Below are positions 35,724-44,979 of a stretch of 64,000 bases of DNA, piece by piece. The notes under the pieces were generated by a model. It did not search any database and had not been told where the DNA came from. It worked only from the letters and a program-made list of their open reading frames with translations. The stretch is from Casuarina equisetifolia (Eukaryota; Streptophyta; Magnoliopsida; Fagales; Casuarinaceae). Position 1 is the stretch's first letter. The number at the start of each line of letters is the position of its first letter. The DNA lies in assembly GCA_028551475.1 (NCBI GenBank), contig CM052359.1, positions 20,771,583 through 20,835,582 of the forward strand. The letters are read 5' to 3'. The position numbers and the translations under genes were made by a program.

Positions 35724-36706
35724 TTGTCTGGGGGTATAGTGTTTTCTCCTTCAACACCTTCAAGACCTACAATATCATTGCATCTTGCTTCATTTGGTTC
35801 TTGATGATTACTTATAAGCACACTAAATCTATTACTGGTATTGTCCTGCTCACATGTATTCCTTTTGGGGCTCCTTTTGTTTCCCCTTCCATTCACACTT
35901 GCTTTATTGCTTTGTTCTAATTTGGCTTTTGGACTTATGGTGGATTCAACTTCATGTGTTATTGAATTTACAATCTTATCTCTTATATCCTCATGTCCTT
36001 GCTCGTCATGAACTTGATCTTCATTACCTTTATCCAATTTTTCTTTATCCTCACATCCTTCATCATATTTCTCCATCTGACTTAATGGCTTTTGAACTGG
36101 AACCCATATCTCCTTTTGCTTTATAACACACTCCTTATGTCCAAAGCAATCACATTTTTTGCATATTTCAGGTAACCAACAATACTCCACTCCTACCTCA
36201 AAAATAGCACCATTACCCATGTCAATTTCAAATGAAGTTGGTAGAGAACACTTTGTATCTATTTCAACACATACTTTTGCATATGATATCCTTTGTCTAT
36301 GTTTGGTAGCTTTATCCATGTATAGTGGCTTTCCAACAGCACTAGCTACATAGCTCATACCAATCTCATCCCATAAAGCATGTGGGACATTGTGCAACTT
36401 TATCCAAATTGGTATTGAAGTGATTTTTCCTTTCTGCAGTCTAATAGTGTTATGCCATTTTTGCAGAAACATTGGTTTTCCTACCACATCACAAACTCCA
36501 GCTTCTAATACTTCCTCCATCTTTTGTTTATCAGAGAATCTAAAAAAGAAGAAGCCACTGTCTGTTGCAGAAATATCTATTAAGCTTTGTTTTCCCCATT
36601 GCTTTTCTACAATTCCTTTTACAACAGAAAATGGTAATTTTGAACCCAAAAAGAAACCCACAACACAATTGTGGCTTTGTGAGTATTCCGCTGTAGCACA
36701 TGGCAA
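35720..36706 (-). CDS. LINE ORF1 protein, DUF4283 with zinc-knuckle remnant
   Basis: An uninterrupted 328-residue frame. The N-terminal 180 or so residues match the DUF4283 RNA-binding-like domain of plant L1 ORF1 proteins (WHNTIRLQKGKITSIPIWIK-like core near residues 85-105). A cysteine cluster C-x2-C-x4-H-x2-C near residues 183-194 is a shortened form of the usual zinc knuckle. The C-terminal third is charged and low in complexity. The stop overlaps the ORF2 start as ATGA, the arrangement used by many LINEs for reinitiation. The frame is open, but the element lacks a working ORF2 and sits in a transposon LTR, so expression is doubtful. Confidence 0.85.
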   Translation of the reverse strand: MPCATAEYSQSHNCVVGFFLGSKLPFSVVKGIVEKQWGKQSLIDISATDSGFFFFRFSDKQKMEEVLEAGVCDVVGKPMFLQKWHNTIRLQKGKITSIPIWIKLHNVPHALWDEIGMSYVASAVGKPLYMDKATKHRQRISYAKVCVEIDTKCSLPTSFEIDMGNGAIFEVGVEYCWLPEICKKCDCFGHKECVIKQKEIWVPVQKPLSQMEKYDEGCEDKEKLDKGNEDQVHDEQGHEDIRDKIVNSITHEVESTISPKAKLEQSNKASVNGRGNKRSPKRNTCEQDNTSNRFSVLISNHQEPNEARCNDIVGLEGVEGENTIPPDK

Positions 36707-36713
36707 TTAATTC

Positions 36714-36727
36714 TCTAACAAATCCAA
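36714..36727. repeat. LINE target site duplication, right copy
   Basis: Identical to 32241-32254; the element D LTR resumes here. Confidence 0.92.
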
Positions 36728-37519
36728 ATTGATAGAGAATAAACTAATCAACTAAATTTAATAAAACTAAATACACCAAATATGTTAGAGTATCCGATTT
36801 CACCATAACTATGAGGTACTAATGTAGATTATGTATGCTTGCAAGAGAGATAATATCTATGTGATGGCAGAACTTCCTAATTTATTTACTATCCTATGTC
36901 TAGGTATAGTAAACCTACTTAGTTCATTAATTCACTATATTTCTATATATGAATTAAAACATACCAAATGCATTAGGATCTATGAACATTCCCAGTTTAC
37001 AATAAATCTTTCGATTATCTTATCACTAAAAGCCACACAAACAACATGGTATATGTCTATCCACATTTAATTCATGGTTATATATTATAAGAAACAATTA
37101 CATATTATTACCTCTCAGTCTCAAACATGCACATCAAATCATTCAAATGGTGGCCAATCACTTAAAAGCATTAAGCATAATAATATATAACTCACATAAA
37201 TAAAATATCTTGCAAAACATAATAATCATAAGATTCATACCATCATAATTAGGTTACATTGTAGCTCTAACAAAAGTAAACTAAAGCATAAAGAAATAAT
37301 GAGGAAGAATAATAATAGGGAATAAAGAAGGCATCTTGAATCCGAGAACAAGAAGTTTGTCACCCTTTTTGCCTTCTCTTCAAGAAAACCTTGAATTCTT
37401 AGCCTTTCTCTTGAGTTGTGCTCAATTTCCTCCTCTTCTTTCTTTTGCCTCTTCTCTTCTCTTAAATAGGGTTTAGGTTTAGACCTACTCTTATCCTAGT
37501 AGAATTGGGTCTTAGAGAT

Positions 37520-37616
37520 CTAAAACAATTGGGTTTTAAACTCTTAATTTAATTAGGTTTTGAACTTCTAATTTAATTAGGCTTTGAACTCCTAATATGA
37601 TTAGGTTTTCTAATTA
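37520..37616. repeat. Tandem 24-bp repeats in LTR
   Basis: About three to four degenerate copies of a 24-bp unit (one reads CTCCTAATTTAATTAGG followed by CTTTGAA). Also present at 42159-42249, at 61905-61990 in reverse orientation, and shortened in the 5' LTR of element C near 53500-53535. Confidence 0.75.
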
Positions 37617-37883
37617 TTTAGGAAACCCAATAACAATAAAATCTAATAATAATCATTCAAAGCCAAAGCCCATCTTGACTCTTTTGATCTTGATATTATG
37701 ATTTTACCACACAATAAGCATCAGGCTCTCCATGTTCATCTCTTTTCTCCTTACCTTCTTATGCTACATAAACAAGATAAATTTAAGTAAATAAAGAGGA
37801 GTTCAAATATTTTCTCACAATTATTAAATTTACTTATTACCTAAAATAGGTAAAATAACTCTATAAAAATAGAGTTATCAAAA

Positions 37884-37920
37884 CCCCCAAACTTAACATT
37901 TTGCTAGTCCTCTAGCAAAA
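37884..37920 (-). other. Element D polypurine tract and hairpin
   Basis: On the - strand, a 9-bp perfect stem (TTTTGCTAG with CTAGCAAAA, loop AGGA) at 37899-37920, then the polypurine tract AAGTTTGGGGG at 37884-37894, three bases before the 3' LTR. Confidence 0.75.
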
Positions 37921-39453
37921 GCAATAAACAATATATGTTTTAGACAAAACCCCTTCATGATATTCTCCCATAATTGCTCAACTTAATAATTCAAAGAAAA
38001 ATATAGCTTTCATTCAAACACCACAATTGTTTCATAAGATAAGATAGACTCTTAACTATGTTGACCACATGTGTGTGTGTGTGTGAGTCTTCATCTTTTC
38101 AACTAAATGCACTCCAAATAAATTTACATTAATATGCAACCTCTCAAAATCTTTAACCAAACCTCATATGTTTGCTTTTTCATTCCTCTCTCCACTAATG
38201 TAAGCCAATCATCTAACCAAAAATCAATAGGACTTTTATAAGCTTGTAATGTAAGGTTGGGCTAGGGGTAAGATAAAAGTCATTTAAGCTTAATTCACCC
38301 ATGAACACATTACTTTCTAGGATCTCATCCAAAACTCTTGTCACTTTCTACCATCACTTTTCTCATTCTTTTTCGTCTAAAAATGCTTGATTTCACTTGG
38401 ATTATAATACTCACAAAGCCACAATCATGCTTGCATCAATAAAACAAGTAAAAGTACTAGACATGTAGTCACTATACTCTTATCTTGCCAATCATTTCAA
38501 TTACTATGCTTAATGACCTAATTCAAAAAATTGAATGACTTAAATATGATAAGGAATGATAAGAGGATTCCATTCTTGGGCAAATGTTGTACTTCTTTTC
38601 TTTTCTTTTCTTTCTCTTTTTTTTTGTAGAAATGAAATACTATGCCCCACTTAATCATTGTAATCAATTTCTTTCCATGCTCCATCTTCCTTTCAACCTT
38701 TATTCATCTCAAACAAACTTTCATCCTACAAGTTAACATGTTCATGGGCGTGGGACGATAAGATAAGTTGTTTAAGGCTTATGGCTATATATATATGGGT
38801 GTCATTAAAAAAAATGGATAAGAATCAAGGCTCAGCAGGGTGACTGGTGATAAATAAATAGGGTTGGCTTGAAAGGCTCAAACAATCCAAAAAATGGCCT
38901 AAATCACTTTCTCAATTAGATGCAGCCTAGGATTTCGCCTCAAGAGGAAATCAAGCAAATTCTAAGATCCAGGTGAGATCTAAGAAAATCACATACTTCA
39001 CATTAATGTTCTCTAGAAATACACATAATTTAAAAAATAAAGGAATTTTAGTGTTTTATAAATGGATCAACATAATTAGAATCACACTTAACTCACATCA
39101 TAATTGTAGGTTTAAACAAAATCTATATCTTCCAAAGAATCATCAAGAATTCATAACATGGGATGTAATCATGACATAAAAAAAAAATTCAATCAAATTT
39201 AGCACAAAGTTTCTTTCCTTACCCCCAAACTTGAATGAAGCATTCTCCTCAATGCAAAAACAAAAGAAAGTAATAATAATGAAGGAATAGGAATGAGAAA
39301 ACTCCCTTGATTGTAAGTTATATCCATGTAGAGCTCTGAGGAGATGATGGTGACAAAACTTCTAATGAAAAGACTAAAACGAAATTGCTTAGGTTGCCTC
39401 CCAAGAAGCGCTTGCTTTATAGTTTTCAGCCAAACTATCCTAGATATTGTTGC
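37921..39453 (-). other. Element D non-coding 3' region
   Basis: Aligns in reverse with 60009-61578 of element C and with element A. Contains a short GT run near 38070-38085. No open frame kept. Confidence 0.7.
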
Positions 39454-41041
39454 TCAAAGAAGGTAGAACTCCATTAGTTTCAGAGACAGTTTGTGTCGTT
39501 TAATGGTTGTGCATTCTTCAATAAGCATAACTGTCTCATATACTTCAAGCTTCCTTTTGCTTTCCAGTCTCTCATTCAAAAGTTTTGCACAACTAGATAT
39601 TTGAACTGGAGCATCTGCAAAAGGAATGTTAATGTGCAGTTTTAAAGATATATCAAGGAATTCCAAAAACTGCTTACCTTTTATACGTTGTTGGAATCTC
39701 TGGGCAGATGGAGTTTGAGGCATAAAGGACTCATGATTTACTAGAGCAAGGTTGTTCCTTAGTGTCTCCTCAAGTTATATGCTAACATCCTTATTTGTTT
39801 CTTTAAAAATGTTCATGTCAGGATTATCTTTCCCAATTGCAAGCCACATGTTAGGGTTATTGTCTCTACAGTATCTATAGGGCTTTTCTCCACATCGCTA
39901 GGCCAAGAACCCTCTTGATTCTTTAAGATCATGCTGATCAGTTGACTCATTTTCATCTCTAATCTTTGGAACAAAGCTTTGTTTCTTTGAAAACTTGCTT
40001 CAGTCCTCTTTGAAATGTTCTGTGTGGTGTTGGCCAGCTCACTGGTCATGTCTTCTAAGTTAGGTTTCACCTCTTCTATTTGCCAAAATGTTGGTTGCGA
40101 TCTCATCTCACTTAGGTTACTCCATGAAAAAGTTTGATGGTTGTGCCATCCCGAATTGTACATATTGGAGTAATAATCATTTTGTGACCACTAGGAATCC
40201 CAACAAAATTAGCATAATCATTATAATGAGCATAAGGGTTACCTACTTGACATTCTGTGCTTTCATGTGCTCCACCACAAAATTCACATTCTCTATTCTT
40301 TAAGAACACTTCCAATTATGCACGTAAGTTGGCGAGGGTATCTACTTCATGGACTCCACTTGCTTGATGCATTGGTAGTCTCTCAATAGACCATTGATAG
40401 TTATCAAATGCCATCTCCTCTAGAAAATTAAATGCCTCTTCTGGTGTTTTGCTATGTAAGTCCCCTCCTGCAGCTGTATCAATTACACAACGAAGATTCA
40501 TACTACACCCATCATAAAATGTTTGTACATGTAGCCACGTAGGTAGTCCATGTTGTGGACATTTTCTTAAAAGTTCTTTGAATCTCTCCCAAGCTTCATA
40601 TAATAATTCATTATTCATCTACTCAAAAGTGAAAATGTCGTTACGCAATTTAGCAGATCTTGCAAAAGGAAAGAACTTACCAAGAAATTTCTGAGTCAAA
40701 TCATCCCATGTAGTAATCAATCCTGCAGGAAGTGAAGAGAACCAATTTTTAGCTATATCTTTAAGAGAAAATGGAAATAGTTTTAACCTGATAACATCTT
40801 CTGTGACTCCATGATCTCCAATCATGTCATAGAATTTAAGGAATGCTTCAATGTAAGCATTTGGATCCTCATTTGGTAACCCACTATATTGCATAGATCT
40901 TTGAAGCATCTTGATATACACAAGCTTGACCTCAAAGTTGTTTGCTAGAATTGCAGGGCTCTGGAAACTTGATGTGGCATTCCAAAATGTTGGTGTAACA
41001 TAGTCTTTTAAAACTCTATGTGTACCATCATATCTCTCCAT
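39454..41041 (-). pseudogene. Element D gag (broken)
   Basis: Capsid domain of the Retrotrans_gag family from ATG 41041 (FPFSLKDIAKNWFSSLP, then TTWDDLTQKFL). Stops lie at 40619-40621 and 40316-40318, and frameshifts near 40195 and 39815. The zinc knuckle is intact here, of the form C-x2-C-x3-H-x4-C (near 40260-40300). The sequence is closest to gag of element A: the region before the knuckle is shortened in the same way and residues such as HQASGVHEVDTL are shared. After the C-terminal part the reading stops near 39454, at the place where protease would begin in element C. Confidence 0.82.
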
Positions 41042-41195
41042 CCTTGTTACTTAATCTTTCTACAATCGTAACTTAACAAAGACTTTTTCCTTTTTTTTTT
41101 AGAATTAAAAAATGATTTTTTTTTTTAAAAAATAAAAGTTAGATTAAACTTAGAAATTATTCGGTATTAATATTAATCAGCAGTAAAACAACCAA

Positions 41196-41213
41196 TCCCC
41201 GGCAACGGCGCCA
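41196..41213 (-). promoter_or_regulatory. Perfect tRNA-Asp primer binding site
   Basis: On the - strand TGGCGCCGTTGCCGGGGA, fully complementary to the 3' end of plant tRNA-Asp including CCA, six bases inside the 5' LTR. This primer type marks the Athila lineage. Confidence 0.92.
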
Positions 41214-41219
41214 AAAACT

Positions 41220-42519
41220 TGTTCGGTGAATTTTAAATGCAAGTGTATATGTCGAATAAGTAATATAATGATAAGAAAAGTATTGTCCCACCGAGACTGG
41301 TGATTATTATGCCAACTAATTACTAACAGTGAACAACTCCTAGAATTTATCTAACAAATCCAAATTGATAGAGAATAAACTAATCAACTAAATTTAATAA
41401 AACTAAATACACAAAATATGTTAGAGTGTCCGATTTCACCATAACTATGAGGTACTAATGTAGATTATGTATGCTTGCAAGAGGGATAATATCTATGTGA
41501 TGGCGGAACTTCCTAATTTATTTACTATCCTATGTTTAGGTATAGTAAACCTACTTAGTTCATTAATTCATTATATTTCTATATATGAATTGAAACATAC
41601 CAAATGCATTAAGATCTATGAACATTCCCAGTTTACAATAAATCTTTCGATTATCTTATCACTAAAAGCCACACAAACAACATAGTATATGTCTATCCAC
41701 ATTTAATTCATGGTTATATATTATAAGAAGCAATTGCATATTATTACCTCTCAATCTCAAATATGCACATCAAATCATTAAAATGGTGGCCAATCACTTA
41801 AAAGCATTAAGCATAATAATAATATATAACTCACATAAATAAAATATCTTACAAAACATAATAATCATAAGATTCATACCATCATAATTAGGTTACATTG
41901 TAGCTCTAACAAAAGTAAACTAAAGCATAAAGAAATAATGAGGAAGAATAATAATAGGGAATAAAGAAGGCATCTTGAATCCGAGAACAAGAAGTCTGTC
42001 ACCCTTTTTGCCTTCTCTTCAAGAAAACCTTGAATTCTTAGCCTCTCTCTTGAGTTATGCTCAATTTCCTCCTCCTCTTTCTTTTGCCTCTTCTCTTCTC
42101 TTAAATAGGATTTAGGTTTAGACCTACTCTTATCCTAGTAGAATTGGGTCTTAGAGATCTAAAACAATTGGGTTTTAAACTCTTAATTTAATTAGGTTTT
42201 GAACTCCTAATTTAATTAGGCTTTGAACTCCTAATATGATTAGGTTTTCTAATTATTTAGGAAACCCAATAACAATAAAATCTAATAACAATGATTCAAA
42301 GCCCAAGCCCATCTTGACTCTCTTGATCTTGATATTATGATTTTGTCACACAATAAGCATCAGGCTCTCCATGTTCATCTCTTTTCTTCTTGCCTTCTTG
42401 TGCTACATAAACAAGATAAATTTAAGTAAATAAAGAGGATTTCAAATGTTTTCTCGTAATTATTAAAGTTATTTATTACCTAAAATAGGTAAAATAACTT
42501 TATAAAAATAGAGTTATCA
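41220..42519 (-). repeat. Element D 5' LTR
   Basis: 1300 bp; on the + strand TGTTCGGTG to GTTATCA. U3 and U5 both align with element C LTRs, whereas only the U5 side aligns with element A. Confidence 0.92.
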
Positions 42520-42917
42520 ATTATATGCATTTAGTTTGTTTCAATTCACATATAGAAATATAGTGAATTAATGAACTAAGTAGGTTTACTATACCTAGAC
42601 ATAGGATAGTAAATAAAGTAGGAAGTTCCATCATCATATAGATATTATCCCTATCGCAAGCATAAATAATCAATACTAATACCTAGTAATTATGGTGAAA
42701 TCATATGTTCTAACATATTTCTTGTATTTAGTTTTCTTAAGTTTAGTTAGTTAATCTATCATTATTATTTGGATTTGTTAGATAAATTCTAAGAGTTATT
42801 AACTATTAGTAATTAGTTGGTCTAGTAATCACCAATCTTTGTAGGACGATATCTTTCTTATCATTATATTACTTGTTTGACATATTCACTAGCATTTAAA
42901 ATTCACCAAGTAAAATA

Positions 42918-43350
42918 TTATTAGTAACGAGCAAAAAAGTAGAAAATGACAAAAGCTCAAGTAGATCTTAAAAAGTAATGAGTTCATGAGTGACTTAAGT
43001 TTAAATGACTTTCATCTTACACTTACATTACAAGCTAATAAAAGTCTTATTAATTCTTGGTTGGGTGATTAGCCTACATCAGTGGAGAGAGAAATAAAAA
43101 GCAAACCTATGAGACTTGGTCAAAGTTTTTAAGAAGTTGTATACCAATGTAGATCTATTTAGAGTGCATATAGTTGAAAATATGAGGACTCACACACATA
43201 CACACACACATGGTTAACATAGTTAAGAGTTTATCTTATCTTATGAAACAATTGTGTTGTTTGGATGAAGGTTATATTTTTCTTTGAATTGTTAAGTTGA
43301 GCAATTATGAGAGAATTTCAATAAAGATGCTTTCTATAATATGTTGGTTG
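42918..43350 (+). other. Element B non-coding 3' region, second part
   Basis: Continues the alignment to element C (61127 to about 61530) after the inserted solo LTR. It ends before the hairpin, polypurine tract and 3' LTR. Confidence 0.7.
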
Positions 43351-44350
43351 CGATTTTAAACTTTCAAACCCCACGAGTTGTCTTAGGTCTAACCAAATTG
43401 TTCCATTGTGTTCTCTCAGGTAGATAAATAGAAAGAGTGATCTTGTCAATAGGCTAACTCAGTTCACTGCTGAGACTTGAGTGTTGCATGGATTCCCCAA
43501 GTCCATGACATATAGCTCATTCTATTGCTTACATGATGACATGATTTGTAGGAAGAAGTAAGAAACTAGTAGGTTATTGTCAGAAAAGGAATCCACACAA
43601 CCTTTGTAGAATAGCTAAGGTAGCAACCCAACAAAAAAAGTAAAATGACAATAATGGAAAGGACATTCTCTCATTTGAAAAGAAATACAATGTAACACTT
43701 TCTAAAGTTAAGAAAACCAAGCATGTAAAACACAAAGGCAAGAGAAAATAAGGAATATTTCAACAAGTGGGTTAGGAATGGAAAGCATGCAACCTGTTTG
43801 CAAAAATGCAATTGAAATGCATATATTGAAAAAAGCAAAAACCAATATAAAAGTCTAATAAATATATGTACCAGTTGTCTTAAACTACAATGATTCCATC
43901 CATTCTTAAAGCCCTACCAATTGGATTCCTCAGAGTCTCCCTTTAAACTAGAAAAAACAATCAGAGTTCTCCCTAGAAGTTGTCACCAATTCAAACGTTT
44001 ATAATGATCTTGGACATTTGGTTGATGATGAATATGTGGAAGAGATTTTTTATGAAACCCTCCAATATGCCTGAAAGGATGGAAATAAAAAGTTTCAAAA
44101 ATTCCTCTAAAGCAAACCAAGGAATAGCATAATGCACATAATCAAAAGATAAAAAAGATTCACCCTTCCATATAGAGTGGTCCCAAGACCAAAAAACTTC
44201 CAAAACCTCTAATGGTGCATAACTTTTTTCAAATGCTAGAGATTTGTAATAAGGACAAAGATGAACCACCTACTTAAGTGCAATAGAAGATCCTAGAATC
44301 CCTATATTAGGCCAGGACTTAATGAGTAAATATATTAAAAAAATAAATGA

Positions 44351-44395
<45 letters not shown>

Positions 44396-44979
44396 GCAAA
44401 GGGATTAGATAATTGGAAACAATACAAGGACTTGATGATTGGAAGTAATAACGTGGGTGATTGAACTAGAAAATGGAATAACATAAATTTAATAAAGTTA
44501 AATGGGTAATTACAAGTTTTATGCCTAAAAATACAAGCTTGTTTAGTCTTTGTGAAGACTAAAAAAAAGAGAAAAGAGGAAAGATTACAAGAAAAAAGAA
44601 AAAGCAAAATTGAGACTTAAAGAGTAGAGTTTTGTTGTCTCTAGCTTTTCCATTCAAGTCTATTTGCTTATACATATTTGGCCCCTTTTTATGAATGAGC
44701 ATAGGGTCCATTATTTAGTTAAAATTGTGAGTTAAATAGTGATTTGGGATAGCTATTGGCTATTGATGGCAACTTACTAACTTTTCTTCTTAAAACTGGT
44801 TGGGATGCTTTTTATGTTCACCTTCTTTAGTCTTTCACCAAAAGAATGGTCAATTTGGTCAAATTTACATCAAATTACATTAGGCTTCTATAGATTTTGG
44901 ACTATTATTTGTATTAGATTGATAAGCCCATAACTCCACATTTTAGAGGTCTAATTCCAAGGCCTATTGAAGGATACTA
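43351..44979. other. Unclassified AT-rich stretch
   Basis: No domain recognised. A 92-codon - strand frame (43991-44269) has no match I can name. An AG microsatellite lies at 44351-44391. Confidence 0.4.
44351..44391. repeat. (AG)n microsatellite
   Basis: About 16 perfect GA units preceded by an imperfect start. Confidence 0.95.

Larger units (their letters stand above)
32255..36713 (-). mobile_element. L1-type LINE with 14-bp target site duplication
   Basis: A 4459-bp non-LTR retrotransposon on the - strand. Its 3' end is a 15-base A tail (T run at 32255-32269 on +). It contains ORF1 (35720-36706) and a broken ORF2 (32335-35723). The 5' end is only 7 bp before the first ATG of ORF1, and plant L1 ORF1 proteins often extend further at the N-terminus, so a 5' truncation is likely. 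Perfect 14-bp duplications (32241-32254 and 36714-36727) of the element D LTR bound it exactly. Confidence 0.95.
32111..37880 (-). repeat. Element D 3' LTR, interrupted by the LINE
   Basis: On the + strand it starts TGATCAGTG (where the 5' LTR has TGTTCGGTG) and ends GTTATCA. After removing the LINE and one 14-bp target copy it is about 1297 bp, against 1300 bp for the 5' LTR. The two are very similar wherever compared. Confidence 0.85.
32111..42519 (-). mobile_element. Gag-only Athila-type retrotransposon (element D), split by a LINE
   Basis: On the - strand: 5' LTR 41220-42519, perfect tRNA-Asp primer site 41196-41213, gag pseudogene 39454-41041, non-coding 3' region, hairpin 37899-37920, polypurine tract 37884-37894, and 3' LTR 32111-37880 interrupted by a LINE. 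Without the LINE and its duplicated target the element is about 5.9 kb, and its internal part is 3339 bp. Protease, RT, RNase H and integrase are missing, as in element A, with the junction near 39455-39470. Flanking 5-mers are ATGAT and ATTAT, so the target duplication is imperfect. Confidence 0.85.
31436..42912 (+). mobile_element. Solo LTR (E) inserted in element B and itself split by element D
   Basis: Two LTR pieces, 31436-32110 and 42520-42912, together about 1.07 kb. The start TAATAAATCT aligns to the LTR start TGATAACTCT, and the end CACCAAGTA to CACCGAACA. Flanking 5-mers AAAGA (31431-31435) and AAATA (42913-42917) match at 4 of 5 positions, and element B continues on both sides. About 130 bp of LTR consensus is missing at the break where element D sits. 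Confidence 0.7.
23759..43350 (+). mobile_element. Old full-coding Athila-type element (element B), 3' end lost, split by a nest
   Basis: Homologous along its length to element C but far more decayed. In order: 5' LTR 23759-25086, primer site, gag, protease, RT, RNase H, integrase (25325-30370), and a non-coding 3' region (30371-31435 and 42918 to about 43350). Alignment to 61081-61160 of element C shows that the 3' region stops at 31435 and resumes at 42918, with LTR material inserted between. The homology then fades near 43350, before the hairpin and polypurine tract. No 3' LTR follows, so the end was deleted. The right boundary is approximate. Confidence 0.75.

Noticed and set aside
43991..44269. 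92-codon - strand frame, possible exon
   Set aside because: No recognisable motif, no splice context and AT-rich surroundings; not enough to call a gene.
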